A DNA stretch of 64,000 nucleotides, from contig NZ_BCZS01000009.1 in the NCBI RefSeq assembly GCF_001598855.1, positions 62,001 to 126,000 of the forward strand, written 5' to 3'. Below, in pieces: positions 31,082-40,472 of this stretch. Within the stretch, counting starts at the first letter, position 1. Every line of letters begins with the position of its first letter. This DNA is from Pluralibacter gergoviae ATCC 33028 = NBRC 105706 (GTDB taxonomy: Bacteria; Pseudomonadota; Gammaproteobacteria; Enterobacterales; Enterobacteriaceae). The notes under the pieces are model-generated. The model had not been told where the DNA came from, searched no databases, and saw nothing but the letters and a program-made list of their open reading frames with translations. The translations under genes were made by a program, and so were the position numbers.

Positions 31082-31217
31082 GTTATCCCCGCTGGCGCGG
31101 GAACTCAGCAACTCCAGAATCTCAGCGCGGTTTTGCTGCGGTTTATCCCCGCTGGCGCGGGGAACACTGTAAATCAAGAACGCTACTACGGTTCATCCCC
31201 GCTGATGCGGGGAAAGA
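31081..31217 (-). CRISPR. Degenerate mini-CRISPR array on the minus strand between cas3 and casA (CreR-like candidate)
   Basis: Read on the minus strand there are three repeats. Repeat C (31189-31217) has its handle changed to ATGAACCG. Repeat B (31139-31167) is a perfect copy of the array 1 repeat. Repeat A (31081-31106) has lost one C and one A and touches the cas3 stop. The spacer between B and A is a normal 32 nt (31107-31138). That between C and B is shortened to 21 nt (31168-31188). The stems CCCCGC/GCGGGG survive in B and C, and a slightly shorter stem in A. No leader motif of the other two arrays precedes it. The 21-nt spacer matches 31285-31305 upstream of casA; see findings. Confidence 0.9.
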
Positions 31218-31596
31218 CAGGACTTTATCAGCAAATTTTATCGATAACCAATAGTAGTGGTGGAGTATTGACGTGGATCTCTCTTGTTAAAAAAGAACGC
31301 TACTACTTAAATTTACGTTGAGTGTGACTCAGCAAAGGATTAATATCGCCTTAATGGAGGTTTAATTGCAGCCTCCAGGGAGGCCATCCAAGCCGAGTCT
31401 GTGTGAGAACTGAATTCTAACTGGATGTCTGGTGTGTAATCAACGGAAAGGGAGCTCGATTGACCATCTCTTTTATCTTCAACCAGGCGGAAATGATTAT
31501 AGCATTCGCATTTCTGTTTTCTTTACTTAAACGTTCGTAATGCAGAGCTGGCCCTCCGGGGCCAGCTATTAAGACAGCCATAAAGGAGTCAGCAGA
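31218..31596 (+). promoter_or_regulatory. casA upstream regulatory region (Pcas) containing the mini-array protospacer
   Basis: About 380 bp without a gene. It holds the protospacer at 31285-31305 (minus strand) with AAG on its 5' side (complement of 31306-31308). A TTGACG hexamer on the plus strand at 31268-31273 lacks a good -10 at 17 bp. A weak ATTATA-like -10 occurs near 31496-31501. A hairpin AGCTGGCCC-TCC-GGGGCCAGCT lies near 31546-31567, just before the casA ribosome site AAAGGAG. In E. coli the equivalent region is silenced by H-NS and opened by LeuO. I cannot fix the start of transcription. Confidence 0.55.
31224..31251 (-). promoter_or_regulatory. Possible promoter for the mini-array transcript
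   Basis: On the minus strand TTGGTT (31246-31251) and GATAAA (31224-31229) are 16 bp apart and would start RNA near 31218, exactly at the edge of repeat C. The hexamers are weak matches, so this is tentative. Confidence 0.3.
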
Positions 31597-33159
31597 ATGG
31601 ATTTGATTTCGGAGAAGTGGCTTCCGGTCACGCTCTCCTCCGGTAAGAAAACGAAGATCTCTCTCTCGGAGCTGATAGACGACACCGTCATCGACCTCGC
31701 CTGGCCGCGGTCGGATTTTCAGGGCGCCGCCTGGCAGATGCTGATCGGCGTTATGCAGTGTGCGGTGCCGCCGGAGGATGAGAGCGACTGGAAGCGCGTC
31801 TGGAAGAAAGGTTTTGCCGACGGGCAGTGGGAGAAGGGGCTGAGCGCCATCTCAACCGCGCTGCGGTTTGGTCCGCAGAAGCCGTCGTTCCTGCAAAGTT
31901 TTGACGCACTCGACAGCGACAGTAGCTCCATCAGCGGGCTACTGATTGACGCCCCGGGCGGCAATACCCTCAAGCTTAATAAAGACCACTTTGTAAAGCG
32001 CGGCAGCGTGGAGGGCATCTGCCCGCACTGCGCCGTAATGGCGCTGTATACCGTACAGACCAACTCTCCGGCGGGCGGCGCGGGCTATCGGGTCGGGATG
32101 CGCGGCGGCGGGCCGATGACGACGCTGATTGTCCCGGAGAACGAAGGCAGCGTGCCGCTGTGGAAAAAGCTCTGGCTCAACGTAACGTGTGACAGCCTGC
32201 CGGAACCCTCGAAATATCCGCTGATTTTCCCCTGGCTTGCGCCTACCGTGACCAGCGATAAAGCAGGGAAGGTGGTGACGCCGGAGAATGCCCATCCTCT
32301 GCAGGCGTACTGGGGGATGCCGCGCCGCATCGAGCTGGATTTCGCCGCCACGCGAGCAGGGCGCTGCGATCTCTGCGGCGAGCACAGTGACGCGCTGCTG
32401 ACGCAAATGCGCGGCAAAAACTACGGCGTGCAGTACGACAGCTGGCTGCATCCGCTCTCACCGTACCGAAAAGTCAAAAAAGATCCCTCCGCGCCCTGGC
32501 TGGCGCTCAAGGGACAGCCGGGCGGGCTGGGCTATAAGGACTGGCTAAGCCTGCTGCTGGAGAATGAGGATAACTTCTACAGCATGCAGCCTGCGAAAGT
32601 AGTGCGCGAAGCCAGAAGTCTGCGCGGCAACCGCCTGTGGTGTTTTGCCTACGATATGGATAACGCCAAAGCGCGCTGCTGGTATCAGCACCGGGTGCCG
32701 CTGATTACCACTGAAGAGCCTGATCGCTTTACCGCACTTGCTTCCAGGGCTATTGGTCTGGCCTCTGATGCCCTCTTCTGCCTGAAGAAAGCGCTGAAAA
32801 GCGCCATGTTTGACGCTCCCTCGGAAGCAAAGGCCGATTTCAGCATGACGGAGGTCGCCTTCTGGCAGGAGACTGAGCATCTTTTTCTCCGCTTAATTCA
32901 CCGTCTGGCTGACGATCCTTTGTTGCAGGCGCCCGAGGCGCGGGCCGCTTGCCGCCAGTGGAGCAGGGCCCTTCATCATTATATTGTTAACGTCTTCGAT
33001 CGCAGCATCCTGAACAGCACTGAAGGCGATGAAAAAGTGTTGATGCGCCAGCTTGCTGCCCGTCAGCAGCTGGACGGCGACTACCGTAAACTCAAGACGC
33101 GCAAGGAGTGGCTGCTGCGCGCCGAGGAAGAAAAGGAAACGCAGCATGATAAGCAGTAA
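31597..33159 (+). CDS. casA: Cascade large subunit Cse1 (Cas8e)
   Basis: Large subunit of the type I-E effector; recognises the PAM and recruits Cas3. The 520-residue protein starts MDLISEKWLPVTLSSGKKTK as in E. coli CasA (502). It has the zinc-type cysteines ICPHCAVMALYTVQTN and GRCDLCGEH, and a C-terminal four-helix bundle. The first gene of the casABCDE-cas1-cas2 run; its end overlaps casB by 14 bp. The start has the ribosome site AAAGGAG. Confidence 0.95.
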   Translation: MDLISEKWLPVTLSSGKKTKISLSELIDDTVIDLAWPRSDFQGAAWQMLIGVMQCAVPPEDESDWKRVWKKGFADGQWEKGLSAISTALRFGPQKPSFLQSFDALDSDSSSISGLLIDAPGGNTLKLNKDHFVKRGSVEGICPHCAVMALYTVQTNSPAGGAGYRVGMRGGGPMTTLIVPENEGSVPLWKKLWLNVTCDSLPEPSKYPLIFPWLAPTVTSDKAGKVVTPENAHPLQAYWGMPRRIELDFAATRAGRCDLCGEHSDALLTQMRGKNYGVQYDSWLHPLSPYRKVKKDPSAPWLALKGQPGGLGYKDWLSLLLENEDNFYSMQPAKVVREARSLRGNRLWCFAYDMDNAKARCWYQHRVPLITTEEPDRFTALASRAIGLASDALFCLKKALKSAMFDAPSEAKADFSMTEVAFWQETEHLFLRLIHRLADDPLLQAPEARAACRQWSRALHHYIVNVFDRSILNSTEGDEKVLMRQLAARQQLDGDYRKLKTRKEWLLRAEEEKETQHDKQ

Positions 33160-33742
33160 AACGGACGCCTTAATCTATCTGAATAAACCTGAATGCGAGA
33201 AGGTGCTATCTGACTGGTGTGAGATGCTGTCTGAGCGCAACGTGACGAACAACAATACCAAAATCAACGGACGCGCCTGGCGGGCGGAGCTCAGGCGCGC
33301 GGAGCCGCCTTACGGGGCGATGCTGTGCGAGGCCTACAACGATCTGTGTCGCCGACTGGCGGCAGTGATTGAACTCAAACCCATTGATAAAATGGCACTT
33401 TCGCTTTTTGCCTGCGTGGCCGCGCATATCAAAACCAATAATACCAGGAATAGCTTTGCCGCCCAGCTGGGGGAGAAGCTGAACGATGCGACACCGTGCG
33501 TTTCTAAACTGCGCTTTGAGCGTTTGCTGAATGCCCGCACGCCGGATGACTTTTGCCGCCTGCTGATTCAGGCCGTCAGGATCCGCAGCAAGGAGGGATG
33601 CAACGTGCTGTCCCTGGCAGACAGCTTGTTTATCTGGATGCGGGAGTGGGAGGCGCGCGAAGCGCACCGGCCCGAACCGGCCGATCCCTTCGCCCGCCAT
33701 CGCGTTCGCTGGACCAATGAATATCTCTCAACTCTGCGCTAA
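33146..33742 (+). CDS. casB: Cascade small subunit Cse2 (Cas11)
   Basis: All-helical small subunit, two copies of which stabilise the crRNA-DNA hybrid and the displaced strand. The ATG at 33146 (MISSKTDALIYLNKPECEKV) lies inside the casA end; the product has 198 residues with the NGRAWRAELRRAEPP segment typical of Cse2 (positively charged R-x4-R face) and ends EYLSTLR. E. coli CasB is 160; the longer size is common in Klebsiella-type systems. Confidence 0.93.
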   Translation: MISSKTDALIYLNKPECEKVLSDWCEMLSERNVTNNNTKINGRAWRAELRRAEPPYGAMLCEAYNDLCRRLAAVIELKPIDKMALSLFACVAAHIKTNNTRNSFAAQLGEKLNDATPCVSKLRFERLLNARTPDDFCRLLIQAVRIRSKEGCNVLSLADSLFIWMREWEAREAHRPEPADPFARHRVRWTNEYLSTLR

Positions 33743-33766
33743 TCCGTTATTTAAAAGGAATTCACC

Positions 33767-34828
33767 ATGACCACTTTTATTCAGCTTCACTTTCTGACCG
33801 CTTACGCACCGGCAAACCTCAACCGCGACGACTCCGGAAGACCTAAAACCGCCATTATGGGCGGCGTGGATCGCCTGCGCGTCTCCTCCCAAAGCCTCAA
33901 GCGTGCCTGGCGCGTCTCGGAAGCCTTTTACGAGCAGCTCGGTGAAAATACCGGTAAGCGCACCCAGCGCATCGGGCGTGATTACGTTTTTGATCCGATG
34001 GTGGCAGCCGGTATCAGTGATAAAAAAGCAAAAAGTGCGGCCGAGAAAATTGCCAGCCAGTTCGGCAAATTAAAAAGCGACAAAAAGCCCACGGATCCCA
34101 AAAAGAATCTGGAAACAGAACAGCTGGTTCACATTAGCAATCACGAGATAGCGCTGATCGAATCGCTGGTTGCCACGCTTATCGCTGAAGATCGCGAGCC
34201 CGATGATGAAGAGCTGAAGCTGCTGCGCAAAGATCAGCAGTCCGTGGATATCGCCATGTTCGGCCGCATGCTGGCGTCATCGCCGGAGTTCAACGTCGAG
34301 GCGGCCTGCCAGGTTTCCCACGCGCTGGGCGTCAGCGCCGTGACCGTGGAGTCCGACTTCTTCACCGCCGTCGATGACCTCAACAATAAAGAGCAGGATG
34401 CAGGCTCTGCGCACATGGGCGAGCAGGGCTTTGCCTCGGCGCTGTTCTACACCTATCTGTGCATTAACCGCGACCTGCTGGTGGAAAACCTCGGCGGCGA
34501 TGAAGCGCTGGCGAAGCGCGCCATTGTTGCCCTGACCAAAGCCTCCCTCACCGTTGCGCCAACCGGCAAGCAGAACAGCTTCGCCTCCCGCGCCTACGCC
34601 TCCTACGCGCTGGCGGAAATCGGCCAGCAGCAGCCCCGCTCGCTGGCGGCGGCCTTCTTCACGCCGGTACGCGGCGAAGACCAGATTCAGACGGCCATTC
34701 TGCGCCTGGAAGCGCAGCGCGACAGCTTTGAAAAAGTTTACGGTAAATGTGCCGATGACCAGTGCGCATTCAGCGTGCCGGAGAGCAGAGGATCTCTGGA
34801 CGCGCTGCTGACTTTCGTCAGCCAGTAA
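33767..34828 (+). CDS. casC: Cascade backbone subunit Cas7e (Cse4)
   Basis: Six copies form the crRNA-binding backbone of Cascade in the canonical 32-nt complex; fewer are used with shorter spacers. The 353-residue protein begins FIQLHFLTAYAPANLNRDDS and has the RVSSQSLKRAWR and HMGEQGFASALFYTYLCINRD blocks of Cas7e. It starts 24 bp after casB with an AAAAGGA ribosome site. Confidence 0.95.
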   Translation: MTTFIQLHFLTAYAPANLNRDDSGRPKTAIMGGVDRLRVSSQSLKRAWRVSEAFYEQLGENTGKRTQRIGRDYVFDPMVAAGISDKKAKSAAEKIASQFGKLKSDKKPTDPKKNLETEQLVHISNHEIALIESLVATLIAEDREPDDEELKLLRKDQQSVDIAMFGRMLASSPEFNVEAACQVSHALGVSAVTVESDFFTAVDDLNNKEQDAGSAHMGEQGFASALFYTYLCINRDLLVENLGGDEALAKRAIVALTKASLTVAPTGKQNSFASRAYASYALAEIGQQQPRSLAAAFFTPVRGEDQIQTAILRLEAQRDSFEKVYGKCADDQCAFSVPESRGSLDALLTFVSQ

Positions 34829-34837
34829 GGACATGCG

Positions 34838-35563
34838 ATGAAGGAATATCTGGTATTTCAGCTCTATTCGCCGCTGGCGTCGTGGGGAGAGGAGGCGGTG
34901 GGCGAAATTCGTCACTCCGCGCCGATGCCGACCCGCTCGGCGCTGCTCGGGCTGCTCGCCGCAGCGGTAGGCATTCGCCGCGAGGAAGAGTCACGGCTAG
35001 CGGCGTTTAACGAGGCTTACCACACTGCGGTTCACGTCCTCTCTGAAAAAGCGCGCTGGCTGCGGGATTATCACACCGTGAGCGCGCCGCGCGAGAATAA
35101 AAAGCTCAATTACTACACCCGCCGGGATGAACTTACTCTGGCCCCTGATGAGGTCGGCACGCTGATTTCCCAGCGCGAATACCGCTGCGATGGTTACTGG
35201 CACGTCGCCATATCGGCGAAGTCCGGGGCCCCGCATACGCTCGCCGAACTGCGCGATGCGCTGACCAGGCCGCATTTCTCGCTCTATCTTGGCAGGAAAT
35301 CCTGTCCGCTGGCGCTGCCGCTTATGCCGCAGCTGCTGGAGGGCGATTTGAAGCAGGTATTACTTCGCGCCGCAGAAACGCTGCGTCCGGTGGAGCTGAA
35401 TCGATTTCTCGAAGAAAGCGGATACTGCTACTGGGATGACGCTGAGGAAACAAGCCTTGTGCCGGAACAAACCCTGCACAGCAACAATCAGCCGCTCAGC
35501 AGACGCCGCTGGCAGTTCGGCAGCTACACCCGCTTTGGCGGGCCGCTGCGGGGGAGGGAATAA
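34838..35563 (+). CDS. casD: Cascade subunit Cas5e
   Basis: Caps the 5' handle of the crRNA. The RAMP-fold protein of 241 residues opens EYLVFQLYSPLASWGEEAVG, continues with RHSAPMPTRSALLGLLAAAVG, and ends with a glycine-rich FGSYTRFGGPLRG. E. coli CasD is 224. Its last base is shared with the casE start region (TAATG). Confidence 0.94.
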   Translation: MKEYLVFQLYSPLASWGEEAVGEIRHSAPMPTRSALLGLLAAAVGIRREEESRLAAFNEAYHTAVHVLSEKARWLRDYHTVSAPRENKKLNYYTRRDELTLAPDEVGTLISQREYRCDGYWHVAISAKSGAPHTLAELRDALTRPHFSLYLGRKSCPLALPLMPQLLEGDLKQVLLRAAETLRPVELNRFLEESGYCYWDDAEETSLVPEQTLHSNNQPLSRRRWQFGSYTRFGGPLRGRE

Positions 35564-36269
35564 TGTACCTGTCACGGATCCAACTTCAGTTTGACGCGCT
35601 TCGCCCTGCCATGCTGGAAAAATGGCAGGAGAACGCGGCCTATGCCAGCCACCAGTGGCTGTGGCAGCTTTTCCCGGAGCAGGATAAGCGTCAGTTTCTG
35701 TTTCGCCAGGAGCAAGGCGGAGGCTTTTTTGTCCTCTCCTCCGTGCCGCCTCTGGCGCAGCATAATCTGTTCTGTATTGAAACCCGCCCCTACACGCCGC
35801 AGCTCGCCAGCGGCGCGATGCTTGATTTTCAGCTGCGGGCCAACCCGGTGGTGACGCGGGGCGGTAAACGCAGCGATGTCATGATGGACGCGCGGTATCA
35901 GGCTAAAAGACAGGAGATCCCGCGGGAGCGCTGGAGTGCCTTACAGGAGGCTGCTGCCCGGCGCTGGCTTGAGGCGCAGGGAGAGAAGCACGGCTTTGAA
36001 CTTGTCGCACAGGCGCCCGATCTGCTGTTTGAGTGGGCCGGTGAGGAAGACGAACAGCAGGATCTATTGGCGACAGCGACCATTGTTGCCTATACCCAGC
36101 ACCGCCTTACTCGCACAGCAGAGGACAAACCGATTGTTTTCAGCAGCGTTGATTTTGCCGGCACCCTGCGCGTCACCGATCCGCAGGCGTTTACCTCCGC
36201 GCTCTATTGCGGGCTGGGCAAAAGCAAGGCTCTGGGCTGCGGGCTATTGATGGTGAAAAGGAGGCGCTG

Positions 36270-36270
<1 letters not shown>
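35563..36270 (+). CDS. casE: crRNA-processing endoribonuclease Cas6e
   Basis: Cuts the CRISPR transcript at the base of each repeat hairpin and stays bound to it in Cascade. The 235 residues begin MYLSRIQLQFDALRP. The catalytic histidine corresponds to His30 in SHQWLWQLFP, which aligns with His20 of E. coli CasE. The C-terminal glycine-rich loop GLGKSKALGCGLLMV is intact. It is the enzyme expected to act on the mini-array and, possibly, on the cysI-cysH repeat-like hairpin. Confidence 0.95.
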
Positions 36271-37483
<1,213 letters not shown>

Positions 37484-37579
37484 GTTATTAGCTCTTTAAT
37501 AATGGGGAATTGTTTGTTTTATGTTGGTAGAATTTTGTGCATTGAAAAAGCTGATTTAAAACAGTTGGTTGTATTTAGA
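37484..37579 (+). promoter_or_regulatory. Leader of CRISPR array 3
   Basis: AT-rich sequence with GCTCTTTAATAATGGGGAA, GTTGGTAGAATTT and a final GTATTTAGA touching the first repeat; the same motifs are found in the leader of array 1 and the E. coli leader. GAAAAAGCTGATT (about 37544-37556) resembles an IHF site on the opposite strand with one mismatch; IHF bending of the leader is required for integration in E. coli. Confidence 0.65.
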
Positions 37580-37669
37580 GTGTTCCCCGCGCCAGCGGGG
37601 ATAAATCGACAAATGGACGTGGGAAGAGCAAGAAGATTACGTGTTCCCCCGTACTTACGGAAACAAAAC
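37580..37669 (+). CRISPR. CRISPR array 3: two repeats, one spacer
   Basis: The first repeat (37580-37608) differs from the consensus at one position in the handle (ATAAATCG). A 32-nt spacer follows (37609-37640), which in one frame reads KWTWEEQEDY and so looks like protein-coding target DNA. The second repeat (37641-37669) begins GTGTTCCCC but is then strongly degenerate, as expected for the oldest, leader-distal repeat. The short length with an intact leader suggests loss of spacers or low acquisition. Confidence 0.85.
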
Positions 37670-37743
37670 CAACCTAACCATGCCGCAATAGCTGACAATG
37701 CTCTCTCCTCCGCAGCATCAGCAATAAACAATTCCCTGTTCCC

Positions 37744-38808
37744 TTATTTCCCCACCTTCTTATTCCCATTGGCGCCTTTCGCCGTTCCTGCCAGCTCCCG
37801 CACCAGCGGCAGCATCACGTTGACCACTTCGCGTCCGCGCAGGTCGATGCGCCCCGGCAGCGCTTTGTCGAGGTACTGCTGATTATCAAGGCGCGGGTCG
37901 TGCCAGCTGGTGCCCTCGGGGAAGGTGCGGGACTTGGTCCGCTGCTGGTAGCCGTCTTTCTTGCCCAGCGACCAGTTGGTGGCCTCGACGGACAGCACCG
38001 GGATGCCGGCGCTGTCGAAAACGTCGGCGTCGCTGCAGCAGGCGGTGCCTTTGGGATAGGCGGCGTTAAGGCCGGGGTTGGAGGCGGCCGGTACGCCCCA
38101 GCGGTGGGCGAGAGTCAGCGCCCGGTCGCGGGTCAGCTTGCGCACGGCCTCGGGGGTGTTTTTGCCGCTGTTGAAATAGAGCCTGTCGCCCACGGCCAGG
38201 TTGTCGAGGTTGATCACCAGCAGGGTATTTTTACGCTGTTCCGGCGTCATGCGCTCCAGCAGGTTTTTGGCGCCCAGGCGGCCCTGCTCCTCGCCGCTGG
38301 TGGCGATAAAGCGGATGCCGTAGCGGATCGGGACGTCCCGGAGCTTCTCCGCCAGCTCCAGCATCACGCCGACGCCGAGGGCGTTGTCGTCGATGCCCTG
38401 CAGCGTCAGGCCGCCGAGGTTATGGGCGCTGTCCTCATCGCTGAGCGGAGCATAGGTGTCAAGATGCGCCATGACCACGATCTGCTGAGGATCTGAGCCT
38501 TCCCGGGCGGCAATCACCGTGCTGCCCGTGACTTTACGCCAGCTCTGGCGATGGTTGCGGTCGGTGTAGATATAGCGGCTGTTAAAGGTGCGGATATCGC
38601 TCTCGTAGCCCATCGCGGCAAACTGCTGGCGCAGATAGTCCGCCGTCAGCATCTCGGCCGGCGTACCGGTCATGCGGCCGGGAAAATAGGTGGCGATATG
38701 GCGAGCCTGCTCGCTGGCGAAGCTGCCGGTGGGCGCGGCGAACGAGGGTGCAGAGATGCATGCGCCGAGCGCCAGGCAGAAGAGGCGGCGGCACAGGGGG
38801 GCGAACAT
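37744..38808 (-). CDS. iap: Alkaline phosphatase isozyme conversion aminopeptidase
   Basis: Periplasmic zinc aminopeptidase (M28 family) that trims the N-terminal arginine of alkaline phosphatase to produce its isozymes. The signal peptide is MFAPLCRRLFCLALGACISA to SFA. Zinc ligands are in MAHLDTYAPLSDEDS, LQGIDDNALGVG and TSGEEQGRLGA. The ATG at 38806-38808 gives 354 residues, in line with E. coli Iap (345); longer upstream starts would place 38 residues before the signal peptide. It marks the right border of the cas locus. Confidence 0.93.
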   Translation of the reverse strand: MFAPLCRRLFCLALGACISAPSFAAPTGSFASEQARHIATYFPGRMTGTPAEMLTADYLRQQFAAMGYESDIRTFNSRYIYTDRNHRQSWRKVTGSTVIAAREGSDPQQIVVMAHLDTYAPLSDEDSAHNLGGLTLQGIDDNALGVGVMLELAEKLRDVPIRYGIRFIATSGEEQGRLGAKNLLERMTPEQRKNTLLVINLDNLAVGDRLYFNSGKNTPEAVRKLTRDRALTLAHRWGVPAASNPGLNAAYPKGTACCSDADVFDSAGIPVLSVEATNWSLGKKDGYQQRTKSRTFPEGTSWHDPRLDNQQYLDKALPGRIDLRGREVVNVMLPLVRELAGTAKGANGNKKVGK

Positions 38809-39047
38809 AGGGATATCCTTAAATCTGGGCAAAAAAATACGCCGCGCTAGTATGAGACTGTGCGCCCGCTCGCACAATTTCAATCGCTCTGAAAATGCGG
38901 GAATTCTGCGGCTTAAGCACATTTTGATCTTTGCTTTGCCGGTGTGTTATTCCTTTGCGGAACTACTCATTCCATTTCGTAATTTCATTTGCCTTCGGCC
39001 TCCCCCTATAGTCCCCCCTATGCTTAATGTGAAAGAGTTGTAACGCT

Positions 39048-40463
39048 GTGGATTATTTGCCTCTGTTTGCCGCCCTGAAGGGCCGTCCGGTGCTGGTGAT
39101 CGGCGGCGGCGACGTTGCCGCCCGCAAAATATCGCTGCTGCGCCGGGCCGGCGCCAGAGTGCAAATTGTCGCGCAGGCGCTGTCGCCCGACCTGCGGGAG
39201 CTGGTTGAGAACCAGCAGGCAGAATGGCTGGCGCAGGCGTTTGATGAGGCGCAGCTCGACCGCATCTTTTTAGTGATTGCGGCTACCGACGATCCGGTCC
39301 TCAATCGCCGGGTTCACGCCGCCGCCGAAGCGCGGCAGCGGCTGGTGAATGTCGTCGACGACAGGCCGCTGTGCACCTTTATCTTCCCCTCGATCGTTGA
39401 CCGCTCGCCGATACTGGTGGCTATCTCCTCCGGCGGCACCGCGCCCGTGCTGGCGCGTCTGCTGCGCGAAAAGCTGGAGGCGCTGCTGCCCGCGAGCCTC
39501 GGACGGATGGCGCAGACCGCCGGGGAGTGGCGCGAGCGCATCAAAGGCCGCCTGACCACCGTCGCCCAGCGCCGCCGCTTCTGGGAGCGGGCGCTGACCG
39601 GTCCTTTTGCCGGGCTGATGGCTGCCGGAAATGAAGCCGCCGCTGAAGACGCGCTGGCGCAGGAACTGGCCCGGCCCGAACGTCCGGTCGGCGAAATTGT
39701 GCTGGTCGGCGCCGGTCCCGGCGATGCCGGCCTCCTGACCCTGCGCGGGCTGCAGATGATTCAGCAGGCCGATGTGGTGTTTTACGACCATCTGGTGAGC
39801 GACGCGGTGCGCGACCTGGTGCGCCGCGACGCGGAGATGATCTGCGTCGGCAAGCGCGCGGGGTCCGACAGCGTGGCGCAGCAGGAGACCAACCGCCTGC
39901 TGGTCGACGCCGCCCGCGAAGGCAAAACCGTGGTCCGCCTCAAAGGCGGCGATCCGTTTATTTTTGGCCGCGGCGGCGAAGAGCTGCAGGCGGCCGCCGA
40001 GGCGGGCATTCCGTTTCAGGTGGTGCCGGGCATTACCGCGGCGGCGGGCGCTACCGCCTACGCCGGCATTCCGCTGACCCACCGCGACCACGCCCAGAGC
40101 GTAACTTTCGTGACCGGCCACTATAAGGCCGACAGCGCGCCATTCGACTGGGCGCAGCTGGCGCAGAGCCGCCAGACCCTGGCTATCTACATGGGCACTC
40201 TTAAGGCGGGTGACATCAGCCGCCAGCTGATGGCCCACGGCCGCGATGCCCGCACCCCGGTGGCGGTGATAAGCCGCGGCACCCGCGCCGATCAGCAGGT
40301 GATCGCGGGCACCTTACAACAGTTAGAAGACCTGGCGAAAGACGCCCCGATGCCGGCGCTGCTGGTCATCGGTGAAGTGGTGCAACTGCACCAGAGCCTC
40401 GCCTGGTTTAACAAAACACAACATCCAGAGAGCGTACGCTCCGAACTGGTAAATATGGCTTAA
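39048..40463 (+). CDS. cysG: Siroheme synthase CysG (second, sulfur-operon-linked copy)
   Basis: Trifunctional enzyme making siroheme from uroporphyrinogen III. The N-terminal dehydrogenase/ferrochelatase domain has [15 protein letters not shown] and [19 protein letters not shown]. The C-terminal SAM methyltransferase domain begins [16 protein letters not shown] and has [15 protein letters not shown]. The 471 residues match full-length CysG, starting from GTG at 39048. It lies 9 bp upstream of cysD, so siroheme supply is tied to sulfate activation. In E. coli the only cysG is in the nir operon; Klebsiella carries this extra copy. The ends of the protein diverge from the E. coli sequence, consistent with a paralogue. 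Confidence 0.92.
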   Translation: MDYLPLFAALKGRPVLVIGGGDVAARKISLLRRAGARVQIVAQALSPDLRELVENQQAEWLAQAFDEAQLDRIFLVIAATDDPVLNRRVHAAAEARQRLVNVVDDRPLCTFIFPSIVDRSPILVAISSGGTAPVLARLLREKLEALLPASLGRMAQTAGEWRERIKGRLTTVAQRRRFWERALTGPFAGLMAAGNEAAAEDALAQELARPERPVGEIVLVGAGPGDAGLLTLRGLQMIQQADVVFYDHLVSDAVRDLVRRDAEMICVGKRAGSDSVAQQETNRLLVDAAREGKTVVRLKGGDPFIFGRGGEELQAAAEAGIPFQVVPGITAAAGATAYAGIPLTHRDHAQSVTFVTGHYKADSAPFDWAQLAQSRQTLAIYMGTLKAGDISRQLMAHGRDARTPVAVISRGTRADQQVIAGTLQQLEDLAKDAPMPALLVIGEVVQLHQSLAWFNKTQHPESVRSELVNMA

Positions 40464-40472
40464 GGAACGGTT

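Noticed and set aside
31133-31321. Plus-strand 62-codon frame after cas3
   Set aside because: It runs through the mini-array repeats and the promoter region; no ribosome site and repeat-derived peptide (FIPAGAGNT).
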